Source: Calidifontimicrobium sp964618555
Lineage (GTDB): Bacteria > Pseudomonadota > Gammaproteobacteria > Burkholderiales > Burkholderiaceae_C
Assembly: GCA_964618555.1 (NCBI GenBank)
Contig: CAZUBF010000015.1
Location: forward strand, 1-38,419
DNA length: 38,419 bases
Direction: 5' to 3'
This document shows positions 9,214 to 17,638 of the stretch, piece by piece. A program made the translations under genes and the position numbers. Position 1 is the first letter of the stretch. Every line of letters starts with the position of its first letter. The notes under the pieces are model-generated. The model did not search any database, was not told where the DNA came from, and saw only the letters and a program-made list of their open reading frames with translations.

Positions 9214-9837
9214 ATGCAACTCACCGAACTCCTCGCCCGCATGGGCGGACTGCAGTCCATGGCCCGCGAACTCGGCGTCAGCGAGTCGCAGGCGGCCAAC
9301 GGCGCCGACGCGCTGCTGCCGGCCATCCTCGGCGGCTTCAAGCGCCAGGCCCAGGCGCAGCCCGCCGGCCTCGAGGGGCTGGGTGGCCTGCTGGGCCAGC
9401 TCGGCGGCGGCGCGCTGATGGACGACGTGCTGGCGCCCGAGCCGACGCACGTCGACCGCGGCAACGACGTGCTCGGCCAGATCTTCGGCTCGAAGGACGT
9501 CAGCCGTGCGGTGGCGACGAACGCGTCGACGCAGACCGGGCTGGACCCGGCGCTGCTGAAGAAGATGCTGCCGATGCTGGCGATGCTGGTGGCCGGCTTC
9601 ATGGCGCGTCAGCAGGGCGGGCAGGCGCAGGCGGCGCCGGAGCCCGGCGGCGGCCTCGGCGGCCTGTTCGGCGGCGGCGCCGGTGGCGGCGGGCTCGGCG
9701 ACCTGCTCGGCGGCCTGCTGGGCGGCGGTCAGGGGCGGGGCGGGCCGGGTGGCGGCCTGGCGTCGATGCTCGACCTCGACGGCAACGGCAACCCGCTCGA
9801 CGACATCCTGCGCATGGTCGGCGGCGCGCGGCGCTGA
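9214..9837 (+). CDS. YidB-family (DUF937) protein
   Basis: A 207-residue cytoplasmic-looking protein. The N-terminal DUF937/YidB domain (about residues 1-115) contains LGVSESQAANGADALLPAIL and TGLDPALLKKMLPMLAMLV. A hydrophobic stretch follows, then an extremely glycine-rich linker (about residues 137-178, repeats of GGLGG and GGG). It ends in MLDLDGNGNPLDDILRMVGG, the usual C-terminal Asp-rich signature. The start is preceded by AAGGAG. The function of the family is unknown. The glycine-rich linker is normal for this group and need not imply secretion. Confidence 0.88.
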   Translation: MQLTELLARMGGLQSMARELGVSESQAANGADALLPAILGGFKRQAQAQPAGLEGLGGLLGQLGGGALMDDVLAPEPTHVDRGNDVLGQIFGSKDVSRAVATNASTQTGLDPALLKKMLPMLAMLVAGFMARQQGGQAQAAPEPGGGLGGLFGGGAGGGGLGDLLGGLLGGGQGRGGPGGGLASMLDLDGNGNPLDDILRMVGGARR

Positions 9838-9858
9838 GGCGAGCGGCGCGCGCCGGCG

Positions 9859-10482
9859 TCAGCGCGGCGCGGCCAGCTTCAGCGTCCAGTACGTCGCGTA
9901 GGTGGTGCCGCTGCCGCGCACGCAGGCCAGTCCGAGCTCGCGCAGGTTCGGGTTCATCAGGTTCGCGCAGTGGCCGTCGCTGGCCACCCAGCCGGCGACG
10001 ACCGCGTCGACTCCGGGGTAGCCGGCGGCGATGTTCTCGGCCCAGGCGCGTGCGTCGTAGCCGGCCGCGGCAATGCGCTGGCCGGGGCCCGTGCCTTCCG
10101 GGCTGGTATGGCTGACGTAGTTGCGCGTCGCCATGTCCACCGAGTGTGCCGCGGCCGCCTCGTGCAGCGCCGCGTGCCAGGCCAGCGCGCCGGTGGCCGC
10201 GAACGCGCCGCGGCTGCCGCAGCTGGCGCCTGCGGCGCGCACCGCGTTGATGCGCTGCAGCGCGTGCGCCGCAAAGTCGGGCAGGCCGCAGGTGGCGCCG
10301 GCAGCCGTCGCGGTTTCTGCCGGCGTCGGTGCGGCGCCGGGTGGGGCGTCGGCGGGGACGGGATCGCCGCCACCGCCGCCGCACGAGCCGACGCACAACG
10401 CGGCGGCCAGCAGTGCGCCGAGTCGAAGCCGCGACGGCAGCGGGGATTCGCAGCGGGTCGGTGCGTCCATCGCCGGCATCAT
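9859..10482 (-). CDS. CAP-domain (SCP-like) lipoprotein
   Basis: About 207 residues. The N-terminal signal sequence ends in a lipobox-like VGSC followed by a glycine run, suggesting an outer-membrane lipoprotein. After a Pro/Ala linker comes a CAP domain. It contains RINAVRAAG, LAWHAALHEAAAAHSVDMA, NYVSHTSPEGTGPGQRI, WAENIAAGY and VAGWVASDGHCANLMNP, matching the conserved His/Glu positions of bacterial CAP proteins. Two nearby ATGs (10482 and 10470) fit equally; neither has a good ribosome site. Secreted CAP proteins in bacteria lack a settled function. It is downstream of the Cys-rich gene on the same strand, 59 bp apart. Confidence 0.85.
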   Translation of the reverse strand: MMPAMDAPTRCESPLPSRLRLGALLAAALCVGSCGGGGGDPVPADAPPGAAPTPAETATAAGATCGLPDFAAHALQRINAVRAAGASCGSRGAFAATGALAWHAALHEAAAAHSVDMATRNYVSHTSPEGTGPGQRIAAAGYDARAWAENIAAGYPGVDAVVAGWVASDGHCANLMNPNLRELGLACVRGSGTTYATYWTLKLAAPR

Positions 10483-10541
10483 CGGCGCGGCGCGATGGAA
10501 GTGAAGTGACCGTGTGTTGCCGCGCGCAAGCACCGGTCGGC

Positions 10542-10805
10542 CTACTTCACGCATTGCATCTGGTGCGCCCCCGGCGCCGCGGGCTGGCTGATCGCGCACG
10601 CCAGCCCGCCGCACAGGCAGTGCACGACCTGCGTCGACAGGCCGGGAATCGACGCCGGCGCCGAGCACTGGCACGGCGGGATCGCCATCACCGACTGCGC
10701 CCCGGCCGGTGCGGGGCGCAGGGCGAACAGCGCGACCGCGGCGGTGGCGGCCAGGCCGAGGGAAAGCGCCGCGACGAAGACGGGCTTGCGACGGGGTGTG
10801 CGCAT
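10542..10805 (-). CDS. Small secreted cysteine-rich protein
   Basis: An 87-residue protein with a strong AGGAGG ribosome site just upstream of the ATG. The N-terminal signal peptide has basic residues MRTPRRK, a hydrophobic core, and a probable cleavage after APAGA near residue 36. The mature part is about 50 residues with six cysteines arranged CxC, CxC, a single Cys, and a last Cys three residues from the end (PCQCSAP, HCLCGGLAC, MQCVK). An even number of Cys suggests three periplasmic disulfides or a metal site. I do not recognise a family. Confidence 0.75.
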   Translation of the reverse strand: MRTPRRKPVFVAALSLGLAATAAVALFALRPAPAGAQSVMAIPPCQCSAPASIPGLSTQVVHCLCGGLACAISQPAAPGAHQMQCVK

Positions 10806-10930
10806 GGAACGACCTCCTGCAGGGATGCCGGTTCGCCCGCCTTGCTGGGGGCGAAGCCCGGCGCGCGCGTCGGCGACGCGGCGCGCCGATCATGCCCGCT
10901 TACCGCTTCGGCCGCGAGGCGATCGTGGCG

Positions 10931-11317
10931 TCAGGTCGACCGTTCGTCGGCGTGCCACCACTCGCGCAGGGTGCGGCACAGCCCGCTGGCGGCGTCGAAC
11001 GAGAGTTCGAACAGGCCGTCCAGGTGCACGCGCGCGCTGCTGGCCTTGCGCGTGAACGACGCGCTCCAGTGCGCCACCGCGACCTCGCCCGCGACGGCAA
11101 CCAGCCGCCACGCGAACACGATGTCGGCCTGGCCGTCGGGCACGGCCTGCCAGTAGGCGAGCACGCCCTTGCGGCCGACCGCCGGCGGCGCGAACGGCGT
11201 CTCGAAGTAGCGGCAGTCGTCGGTGAACAGCGCTGCTGCGCGCTGCGGGTCGGCGTGCCGCCACGCCTGGCCGTAGTCGTGCAGCCAGCGTTCGACGGCT
11301 TCGCGGGTCACGTGCAT
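10931..11317 (-). CDS. SnoaL/NTF2-like domain protein
   Basis: A 128-residue single-domain protein of the cone-shaped NTF2-like fold. The N-terminal helix is VERWLHDYGQAWRHADPQRAAALFTDDCRYFETPF, followed by GRKGVLAYW and antiparallel strands (VFAWRLVAVAGEVAVAHWSASFTR) and a closing LREWWH. This is the pattern of SnoaL-like ketosteroid-isomerase-related or small-molecule-binding proteins. No catalytic Asp pair can be assigned securely. The ATG at 11317 has GGAAG upstream with good spacing; longer forms lack a ribosome site. It stands alone on the minus strand, and function cannot be inferred from neighbours. Confidence 0.75.
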   Translation of the reverse strand: MHVTREAVERWLHDYGQAWRHADPQRAAALFTDDCRYFETPFAPPAVGRKGVLAYWQAVPDGQADIVFAWRLVAVAGEVAVAHWSASFTRKASSARVHLDGLFELSFDAASGLCRTLREWWHADERST

Positions 11318-11497
11318 CGCACTTCCACGGGGTGGCGTTCGGGACGATGGTGCGGTCGCTGGGCAGGCCGCCATGCAGGGTCACGTGTTCGGCGCCGTGT
11401 GCGACGGCGTCCCACCGGCTGCCGCACTGCCGGCGGCGCGGCGATGCGCTCGATCGCCGGAGACAACATCGCCCAAGGCGCGCGGCGGCTCAGCCGC

Positions 11498-12109
11498 TCA
11501 GCCGCGCAGCGGCAGCGCCGCGCCGATCGCCACGAACACGCCGCCGCAGGCCTGGTTGAAGCGTCGCCCGACGCGCCGCAGCCACGGCCGGATGCGGTGC
11601 GCCATGCTGGCGATGAAGACCTCGGTCGCGATCTCGATCGCCGCGAAGGTGCCGGCCATCACCAGGAACTGCACGAACAGGCTGCGCGCCGGGTCGACGA
11701 ACTGCGGCAGGAACGCGGCGAAGAACAGCAGCCCCTTCGGGTTGGTCAGCGCCGACAGCGCGCCCTGGCGGAACAGCGACCAGCCCGCGCGTGGCGCCGC
11801 GCCGGCCGCCAGCTCGACACCCACCGGTGGCGCACGCCACACCTGCACGCCCAGCCACACCAGGTACGCGCCGCCGACCCACTTCATCACCGTGAGCCAG
11901 GTCAGCGAGGTCTTCAGCAGCGCGCCGATGCCGAACATCGACATCGCGATGACCGCGACGAAGCCCAGCGCGCCACCGAAGATCGTGTACAGCGTGCGGC
12001 GCCGCCCGTGCAGCACGCCGTGCGTCAGCGCCAGCAGTCCGTTCGGCCCGGGTGACAGCGACAGCCCGATGGCGGCGAGCAGGTAGATCAGCCAGGTGTC
12101 CAGGGCCAT
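11498..12109 (-). CDS. LysE/RhtB-family amino-acid exporter
   Basis: A 203-residue inner-membrane protein with about six hydrophobic segments. The family signature near the N terminus is SLSPGPNGLLALTHGVLHG. The central motif is LTWLTVMKWVGGAYLVWLG, followed by ALTNPKGLLFFAAFLPQFV, characteristic of RhtB/LysE transporters. It probably exports amino acids or related metabolites; the substrate is unknown. It lies 69 bp downstream of the MFS gene stop on the same strand, so the two could share a transcript. Confidence 0.92.
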   Translation of the reverse strand: MALDTWLIYLLAAIGLSLSPGPNGLLALTHGVLHGRRRTLYTIFGGALGFVAVIAMSMFGIGALLKTSLTWLTVMKWVGGAYLVWLGVQVWRAPPVGVELAAGAAPRAGWSLFRQGALSALTNPKGLLFFAAFLPQFVDPARSLFVQFLVMAGTFAAIEIATEVFIASMAHRIRPWLRRVGRRFNQACGGVFVAIGAALPLRG

Positions 12110-12178
12110 GGCGGTGGCGTGGCGGGACGGGACGGGTCGCCATCGTACCCGCTGGTGGACCGGTCTGGTGGGGTGGCG

Positions 12179-13387
12179 TCAGCGCGGCGGCGAGCGCCAC
12201 AGGCCGCGCAGCATCCACAGCCCCAGCGCCGGGCCGACCGCGAGCCAGGGCAACAGCTGCGCCATCGGCACGCCGCGCTGCGCGACCAGCCACACGTGCA
12301 GTTCGATGCTGACGATCGAGATCGCGAAGCCGATGCTGTTGGCCAGCGTCAGCACGCTGCCCACCGCGTGGCGCGGCGCGTTGGCGGCGGTCAGCGCGCT
12401 GAACTGCGGCGAGTCGCCCGACACCGTGACGCCCCACAGCAGCAGCCAGGCATAGAACAGCGCGTCGGGTGCGTCGAGCATCACCACCGCCGCCAGGCAG
12501 CACGCGCCGCTGGCGGCCAGCTGCAGCGCGGCGACGCGCGCGCTGCCCACGCGCTGCGCCCACCAGCCGCCGCCGACGCAGCCGACCGCCCCGGCGCCGA
12601 GCACGAAGAACGCCGCGGCCGACAGCGCCGCGCCGTCGAGGCGCGTGGCCAGGATCAGCGGCACCAGCACCCACATCGTGTACAGCTCCCACATGTGGCC
12701 GAAGTAGCCGAACACCGATGCGCGCACCTGGCGGTCGGTCCACAGCGTGGCCAGCGCGCGTCCGTCGAAATGCGCCGGTCGGGCCGGCGGCGGGTGCGGC
12801 GGCTCGGGCAGCAGCGCGTACAGCAGCACGCCGCCGGCGGCGGCCAGCGCCGCCACGCCGAGCATCACGCTGGGCCAGGGCAGCGCGGCGCCCAGCGCGC
12901 GCAGCCCGTGGGCGCTGGCCGACCCGAGCACCAGCGCGCCGATCAGCAGCCCCAGCGCGCTGCCCAGACCGCGCGGGAACCACTGCGACGCCAGCTTCAT
13001 GCCCACCGGGTAGATGCCGGCGAGGAAGAACCCGGTGGCGGCGCGCCAGGCGGCGAGCGCCACCGGGTCGCGCACCATCGCCCAGGCGCCGACGGTGCAC
13101 GCCGCGCCGGCCAGCGAGCACAGCAGGAACACGCGCCGCGCCGAGTGCCGGTCGGCGACGGCGAGCAGCGCGAACACCAAGGTGCCGGCGATGAAGCCGA
13201 GCTGCAACGCCGAGGTCAGCGTGCCCACCGCGGCGGCGGGCCAGTCGAGTTCGCGCTGCAGGTCGGGCATCACCGCGTTGACCGCGAACCACAGCGAGGT
13301 GCCGGCGAACTGCGCGCCCACCAGCACCGGCAGCACGCGCGACGGGGCGGCGACGATGTCGGCGCTGGCGGGAGCGTTCACCGGCAC
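12179..13387 (-). CDS. MFS transporter
   Basis: A 402-residue protein with twelve predicted membrane segments and major-facilitator features: NAVMPDLQRELDWPAAAVGTLTSA in the first helices and the loop between helices 2 and 3 (ALLAVADRHSARRVFLL). GFFLAGIYPVGMKLASQWFPRG is typical of MFS nitrate/nitrite-like or CynX-type porters. The start is GTG at 13387, with an alternative GTG two codons downstream at 13381; neither has a clear ribosome site. It is divergent from the EF-G-like gene (ATG at 13523). The substrate cannot be assigned. Confidence 0.88.
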   Translation of the reverse strand: MPVNAPASADIVAAPSRVLPVLVGAQFAGTSLWFAVNAVMPDLQRELDWPAAAVGTLTSALQLGFIAGTLVFALLAVADRHSARRVFLLCSLAGAACTVGAWAMVRDPVALAAWRAATGFFLAGIYPVGMKLASQWFPRGLGSALGLLIGALVLGSASAHGLRALGAALPWPSVMLGVAALAAAGGVLLYALLPEPPHPPPARPAHFDGRALATLWTDRQVRASVFGYFGHMWELYTMWVLVPLILATRLDGAALSAAAFFVLGAGAVGCVGGGWWAQRVGSARVAALQLAASGACCLAAVVMLDAPDALFYAWLLLWGVTVSGDSPQFSALTAANAPRHAVGSVLTLANSIGFAISIVSIELHVWLVAQRGVPMAQLLPWLAVGPALGLWMLRGLWRSPPR

Positions 13388-13522
13388 AGTGTCGCCGCCG
13401 CGGGGCGGCGGGGCGCCCCGTCAAAGCCCGAACTTGTGCCGCCGCCGGCGATCCCGTACGCTGGCTGCGACCCGTCCATCCACGCGCCCGCCGCGCCGCG
13501 GGCCACGTCAAGGAGACAGCCG

Positions 13523-15583
13523 ATGTCAAGCCCAGATGCTGCCGGCGACGCCGGCATCGCCGCGATCCGCACGCTGGCCCTCGTCGGGCCGGCGGCGGCC
13601 GGCAAGACCTGCCTCGCCGAAGCGCTGCTGCACCGCGCCGGGGCGATCGGCGCCGTCGGCAGCCTCGAGCGCGGCAGCACCGTCAGCGACTTCGACCCGC
13701 TCGAGCGCAAGATGCAGCATTCGCTGAACTCGGCGGTGATGCACCTGCAGCACGACGGCTGCCGCGTCCACCTGATCGACACGCCCGGTGCCCCCGACTT
13801 CGCTGGCCAGGCGCTGCCGGCGCTCGAGGCGGTGGAGACCGCGGCGATCGTGATCAACGCCGCCACCGGCATCGAGCCGGTGGCGGTGCGCATGATGGAG
13901 CACGCCGCCGAGCGCCAGCTCGACCGGCTGATCGTCGTCAACAGGATCGACGCGCAGGGCGTCGACCTGCCCAAGCTGCTGGCGCAGATCCAGGAGACCT
14001 TCGGCAAGGAGTGCCTGCCGCTGAATCTGCCCGACGCCGGCGGCACGAAGGTCGTCGACTGCTTCTACAACCGCGAAGGGCACAGCGACTTCGGCAGCGT
14101 CGACGCGGCGCATCGCGCGCTGGTCGAGCAGGTCGTCGAGGTCGACGCCGACTTCGTCGAGCGCTACCTCAACGACGGCGACGTCGACCCGGGCGAGCTG
14201 CACGCGCCGCTGGAGCAGGCGCTGCGCGAGGGGCACCTGATCCCGGTGTGTTTCGTCAGCGCGCGCAGCGGTGCCGGCGTGGCCGAGCTGCTCGACGTGA
14301 TCGTCAAGCTGCTGCCCAATCCGACCGAGTCGAATCCGCCCGACTTCCTCAACGGCGAGGGCGCCGACGCGCCGCTGATGCACGCCGAGCCCGACGCCGG
14401 CAAGCACGTGCTGGCGCACGTGTTCAAGGTCACGCAGGACCCGTATGTCGGCAAGATGGGCATCTTCCGCGTCTGGCAGGGCACGGTGACCCCGAACTCG
14501 CAGCTGTACGTCGGCGACGGGCGCAAGCCGTTCAAGGTCGGCCACCTGTTCATGCTGCAGGGCAAGGACCACGTCGAGGTCAGGCAGGCGCTTCCGGGCG
14601 ACATCGTGGCGGTGGCCAAGGTCGACGAGATCGGGTTCGACGCCGTGCTGCACGACGCCGCCGAGGACGACCACATCCACCTGAAGCCGCTGGCGTTCCC
14701 GACGCCGGTGCACGGGCTGGCGATCACGCCCAAGCGCCACGGCGACGAACAGCGCATGTGGGAGATCCTGACCAAGCTCGTCGACGAGGATCCGTGCTTG
14801 AAGGTCGAGCACGTGGCGACGACCAACGAGACCGTCGTATACGGTCTCGGCGAGCTGCACCTGCGCGTGCTGCTCGAGCGGCTGCGCGACGTCTACAAGT
14901 TCGAGGTCGAGACCAAGCCGCCGCGCATCGCGTACCGCGAGACGATCACCGCGAAGGCCGAGGGCCACCATCGCCACAAGAAGCAGACCGGCGGCGCCGG
15001 CCAGTTCGGCGAGGTGTACCTGCGCGTCGAGCCGCTGCCGCGCGGCGCGGGCTTCGAGTTCGTCGACGAGGTCAAGGGCGGCGTGATCCCCAACCAGTTC
15101 ATCCCGGCGGTCGAGAAGGGCGTGCGCGAGGTGCTGGCCGGCGGCGCGGTCGCCGGTTGTCCGGTGGTCGACGTCAAGGTCACGGTCTACGACGGCAAGC
15201 ACCACAGTGTCGACAGCAAGGAGATCGCCTTCGTCACCGCCGGCAGGAAGGCGTTCATGGCCGCGGTGCGCGAGGCGCGGCCGATCGTGCTCGAGCCCGT
15301 CGTCAACGTCGAGATCGTCGCGCCCGACGTGGCGATGGGCGACATCACCGGCGACCTGTCGTCGCGCCGCGGCCAGGTCAGCGGCACGCACAACGGCGCG
15401 CCGGGCACGATGGTCGTCAAGGGGCTGGCGCCGCTGTCGGAGCTTGCCGGCTACCAGTCGCGCCTGAACGCGATGACCAGCGGTCAGGGGCGCTACACGA
15501 TCGCGTTCAGCCACTACGAGCCGGTGCCGCCGACCGTGCAGCAACAGCTGACCGCGCAGTTCCAGGTGAAGGACGAGGACTGA
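13523..15583 (+). CDS. Elongation factor G-like GTPase (EF-G2 type)
   Basis: A 686-residue protein with the full EF-G domain order: GTPase domain (about 1-275), beta-barrel domain II, domain III, domain IV (TGGAGQFGEVYLRVEP) and domain V (PDVAMGDITGDLSSRRGQ). The P-loop is GPAAAGKT (22-29). G3 is DTPGAPDF (86-93) where canonical EF-G has DTPGHVDF, so the GTPase-activating His is Ala. G4 is NRID (140-143) rather than NKxD. The N terminus also lacks the usual AHIDAGKTT sequence. These changes are typical of the second, EF-G-like paralogues whose role is uncertain, not of the main translocase. AGGAG at 13511-13515 supports the start. It stands alone, not beside rpsL/rpsG/tuf, which also argues against it being the housekeeping fusA. 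Confidence 0.9.
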   Translation: MSSPDAAGDAGIAAIRTLALVGPAAAGKTCLAEALLHRAGAIGAVGSLERGSTVSDFDPLERKMQHSLNSAVMHLQHDGCRVHLIDTPGAPDFAGQALPALEAVETAAIVINAATGIEPVAVRMMEHAAERQLDRLIVVNRIDAQGVDLPKLLAQIQETFGKECLPLNLPDAGGTKVVDCFYNREGHSDFGSVDAAHRALVEQVVEVDADFVERYLNDGDVDPGELHAPLEQALREGHLIPVCFVSARSGAGVAELLDVIVKLLPNPTESNPPDFLNGEGADAPLMHAEPDAGKHVLAHVFKVTQDPYVGKMGIFRVWQGTVTPNSQLYVGDGRKPFKVGHLFMLQGKDHVEVRQALPGDIVAVAKVDEIGFDAVLHDAAEDDHIHLKPLAFPTPVHGLAITPKRHGDEQRMWEILTKLVDEDPCLKVEHVATTNETVVYGLGELHLRVLLERLRDVYKFEVETKPPRIAYRETITAKAEGHHRHKKQTGGAGQFGEVYLRVEPLPRGAGFEFVDEVKGGVIPNQFIPAVEKGVREVLAGGAVAGCPVVDVKVTVYDGKHHSVDSKEIAFVTAGRKAFMAAVREARPIVLEPVVNVEIVAPDVAMGDITGDLSSRRGQVSGTHNGAPGTMVVKGLAPLSELAGYQSRLNAMTSGQGRYTIAFSHYEPVPPTVQQQLTAQFQVKDED

Positions 15584-15758
15584 GCGCCGCCGCAGCGGGC
15601 CGGCCTGCACCGGTGCGCACGGCACACGGGCCCTGCACTCGTCGAAGGCGAAGGGCCGGCACCGCGGCTCGGCGGGCCGGGCCGGGGCGAAGGGGGCGCG
15701 CGACGGGCCCTCGGCCGGTCGGCACCCGCGCAGGCCGCGGGCAACAGGAGGCCACACG

Positions 15759-16922
15759 ATGGCAACGGCATCGAGGAAGTCGACGGCAGGCAAGCCGCGG
15801 CGGCTGCTGCTGATGGTGGCCACGCGCAAGGGCGCGTGGCTGCTGCACGGCGATGAGAAACGGCGCACGTGGCGGCTGGACGGGCCGCACTTCCACGGCC
15901 ACGTCGTCAATCACCTGCAGCTCGACCCGCGCGACCGGCGCACGCTGCTGGCCGCCGCGAAGACCGGGCACCTCGGTCCGACGATCTTCCGCTCGACCGA
16001 CCTGGGACGCCGCTGGAAAGAGGCCGAGCGACCGCCGGCGTTCGCGAAGGCGCCCGAGGGCCAGGCCGGCCGCGCGGTCGACCACACGTTCTGGCTCGCT
16101 CCGGGCCATCCGGGCGAGCGCGACACCTGGTATGCCGGCACGTCGCCGCAGGGCCTGTTCCGCTCGGAGGACGGCGGCGCGACCTGGTCTCCGCTGCCGT
16201 CGGTCAACGACGACACCCGGTTGCGCGAGTGGATGGGCACGGTGCAGGACGGCACGCCCGACGGCCCCAAGCTGCACTCGATCGTCGTCGACCCGCGCGA
16301 TGCGCGGCACCTGCTGTTCGGCATGTCGGGCGGCGGCGTGCACGAGTCGCGCGACGGCGGGCAGACCTGGTCGCTGCTGCTCGAAGGGCTCGAAGTCGTC
16401 GAAGGTTTCGACGTCGCGGTGCCGACGTTCCACGATCCGCATTGCATCCGCCTGTGCCCGAGCAACCCCGACCGGCTGTACCAGCAGAACCACTGCGGCA
16501 TCTACCGCCTCGACCGCCCCGGGACCACCTGGGTGCGCATCGGCCGCACGATGCCGAAGCGGGTCGGCGACGTCGGCTTCCCGATGGTCGTGCACCCGCG
16601 CGACGACCGCACGTGCTGGGTGTTCCCGGTGGACGCGAGCGACGTCTGGCCACGCACCGCCCCGGGCGGCAAGCCTGCGGTCTACGGCACGCGCAACGGC
16701 GGGCGCACCTGGCAGCGGCTGGCCGAAGGATTTCCCGCCGAGCAGGCCTGGTGGACGGTCAAGCGGCAGGCGATGACGGCCGACGCCGCCGACCCGGTGG
16801 GGCTGTACGTCGGCAACACCGGCGGCGAACTGTGGGCCAGCCGCGACGAAGGCGCGCGCTGGCAGTGCATCGCGCGCCACCTGCCCGACATCTACGCCGT
16901 CGAGGCGGCGCTGCTCGACTGA
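15759..16922 (+). CDS. BNR/Asp-box repeat (sialidase-fold) protein
   Basis: A 387-residue protein built from beta-propeller repeats, with at least five Asp-box motifs of the S-x-D-x-G-x-x-W type: STDLGRRW, SEDGGATW, SRDGGQTW, TRNGGRTW and SRDEGARW. There is no signal peptide, so it is probably cytoplasmic. The sialidase Arg triad cannot be identified, and the fold is shared with Vps10/photosystem-II assembly-like and exo-glycosidase-like proteins, so enzymatic activity is not claimed. AGGAGG precedes the ATG. A MoaD/ThiS-like gene follows 19 bp after the stop and is probably co-transcribed. Confidence 0.85.
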   Translation: MATASRKSTAGKPRRLLLMVATRKGAWLLHGDEKRRTWRLDGPHFHGHVVNHLQLDPRDRRTLLAAAKTGHLGPTIFRSTDLGRRWKEAERPPAFAKAPEGQAGRAVDHTFWLAPGHPGERDTWYAGTSPQGLFRSEDGGATWSPLPSVNDDTRLREWMGTVQDGTPDGPKLHSIVVDPRDARHLLFGMSGGGVHESRDGGQTWSLLLEGLEVVEGFDVAVPTFHDPHCIRLCPSNPDRLYQQNHCGIYRLDRPGTTWVRIGRTMPKRVGDVGFPMVVHPRDDRTCWVFPVDASDVWPRTAPGGKPAVYGTRNGGRTWQRLAEGFPAEQAWWTVKRQAMTADAADPVGLYVGNTGGELWASRDEGARWQCIARHLPDIYAVEAALLD

Positions 16923-16941
16923 CCGCCGGGCGCGCGCCGCC

Positions 16942-17199
16942 ATGCAGGTGCTGATCCCGAGCGCGCTGCGCTCCTACACCGGCGCGGCGCGCGCCGAGGC
17001 CGAAGGCGCGACGCTGGCCGAATTGCTCGCCGACCTCGACCGCCGCCACCCCGGGCTGCGGTTTCGCATGGTCGACGAACAGGACCGGCTGCGCCCGCAC
17101 ATGCGCGTGTTCGTCAACGGGCTGGCGGTGCGCGACCTCGGCCACCCGATCGCCGCGGGCGACGACGTGGCCATCGTGCAGGCGCTCAGCGGCGGTTGA
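16942..17199 (+). CDS. MoaD/ThiS-like ubiquitin-fold protein
   Basis: An 85-residue beta-grasp protein ending in Ser-Gly-Gly. The C-terminal diglycine is the residue pair adenylated and thiocarboxylated in MoaD and ThiS sulfur carriers. Internal features are the ATLAELLADLDRRHPGL helix region and VFVNGLAVRDLG, followed by GDDVAIVQALSGG, the standard MoaD end. No moaE, moeB or thi gene is adjacent. Instead it follows the BNR-repeat gene, suggesting a dedicated sulfur carrier or a non-canonical ubiquitin-like modifier. The ribosome site is weak, which fits translation coupled to the upstream gene. Confidence 0.88.
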   Translation: MQVLIPSALRSYTGAARAEAEGATLAELLADLDRRHPGLRFRMVDEQDRLRPHMRVFVNGLAVRDLGHPIAAGDDVAIVQALSGG

Positions 17200-17237
17200 C
17201 GCGACCGCGGCGGCCGAGGCGCCGGACATGCCTGGCG

Positions 17238-17447
17238 TCAATGCAGGTCCGCGAGCAGCACCGCGGGCATCAGGTATTCGCGGCCGACGACGGTGCGCGC
17301 GTACAGGTAATTCAGCCGCGCGCGCTCGCTCAGCGCGTCGAGGTCGACGCGGCCTTGCTCGTCGCAGGGGAACGACAGGCCGGCGCCTTCGTTGAACAGC
17401 GAGCGAAAGCGCAGTTCGTAGGCGGTGGCGTTCGTTGTCGCATGCAT
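17238..17447 (-). CDS. Conserved-looking 69-residue protein of unknown function
   Basis: A short gene with a strong GAGGAG ribosome site upstream of the ATG at 17447. The product has a Thr/Ala-rich start, then YELRFRSLFNEGAGLSFPCDE, DLDALSERARLNYLYARTVVGRE and a hydrophobic end. A single Cys sits in the FPCDE motif. I remember similar small proteins in Burkholderiales, but none with a known function. It has no signal peptide or membrane segment and is likely cytoplasmic. The roughly 190 bp before the divergent YdcF-type gene leaves room for a promoter of its own. Confidence 0.75.
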   Translation of the reverse strand: MHATTNATAYELRFRSLFNEGAGLSFPCDEQGRVDLDALSERARLNYLYARTVVGREYLMPAVLLADLH

Positions 17448-17638
17448 GGTCGTCTCCTCAGGTGGCGGCTGTCGGCCCCATCGGGTGCCGGACTGCGGGC
17501 GTCTTTCGGTCAATCTAGGCGCGGCGTGTATCCGTCGCATCGCCTGCGTGGGGGAACCGTTGGTGGGATGTGTCGCGCAGGTAACGCGCGGGCGGCACGT
17601 TGCCGACGCGCCGGCGCGGCTGCGCGACACTGCGGCCG

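Noticed and set aside
11318..11497. Small gene on the minus strand upstream of the SnoaL-like gene
   Set aside because: No ribosome site and no protein-like motif could be found; treated as intergenic.
13523..15583. Housekeeping fusA
   Set aside because: The G1, G3 and G4 motifs differ from canonical EF-G, and it is not beside rpsL, rpsG or tuf.
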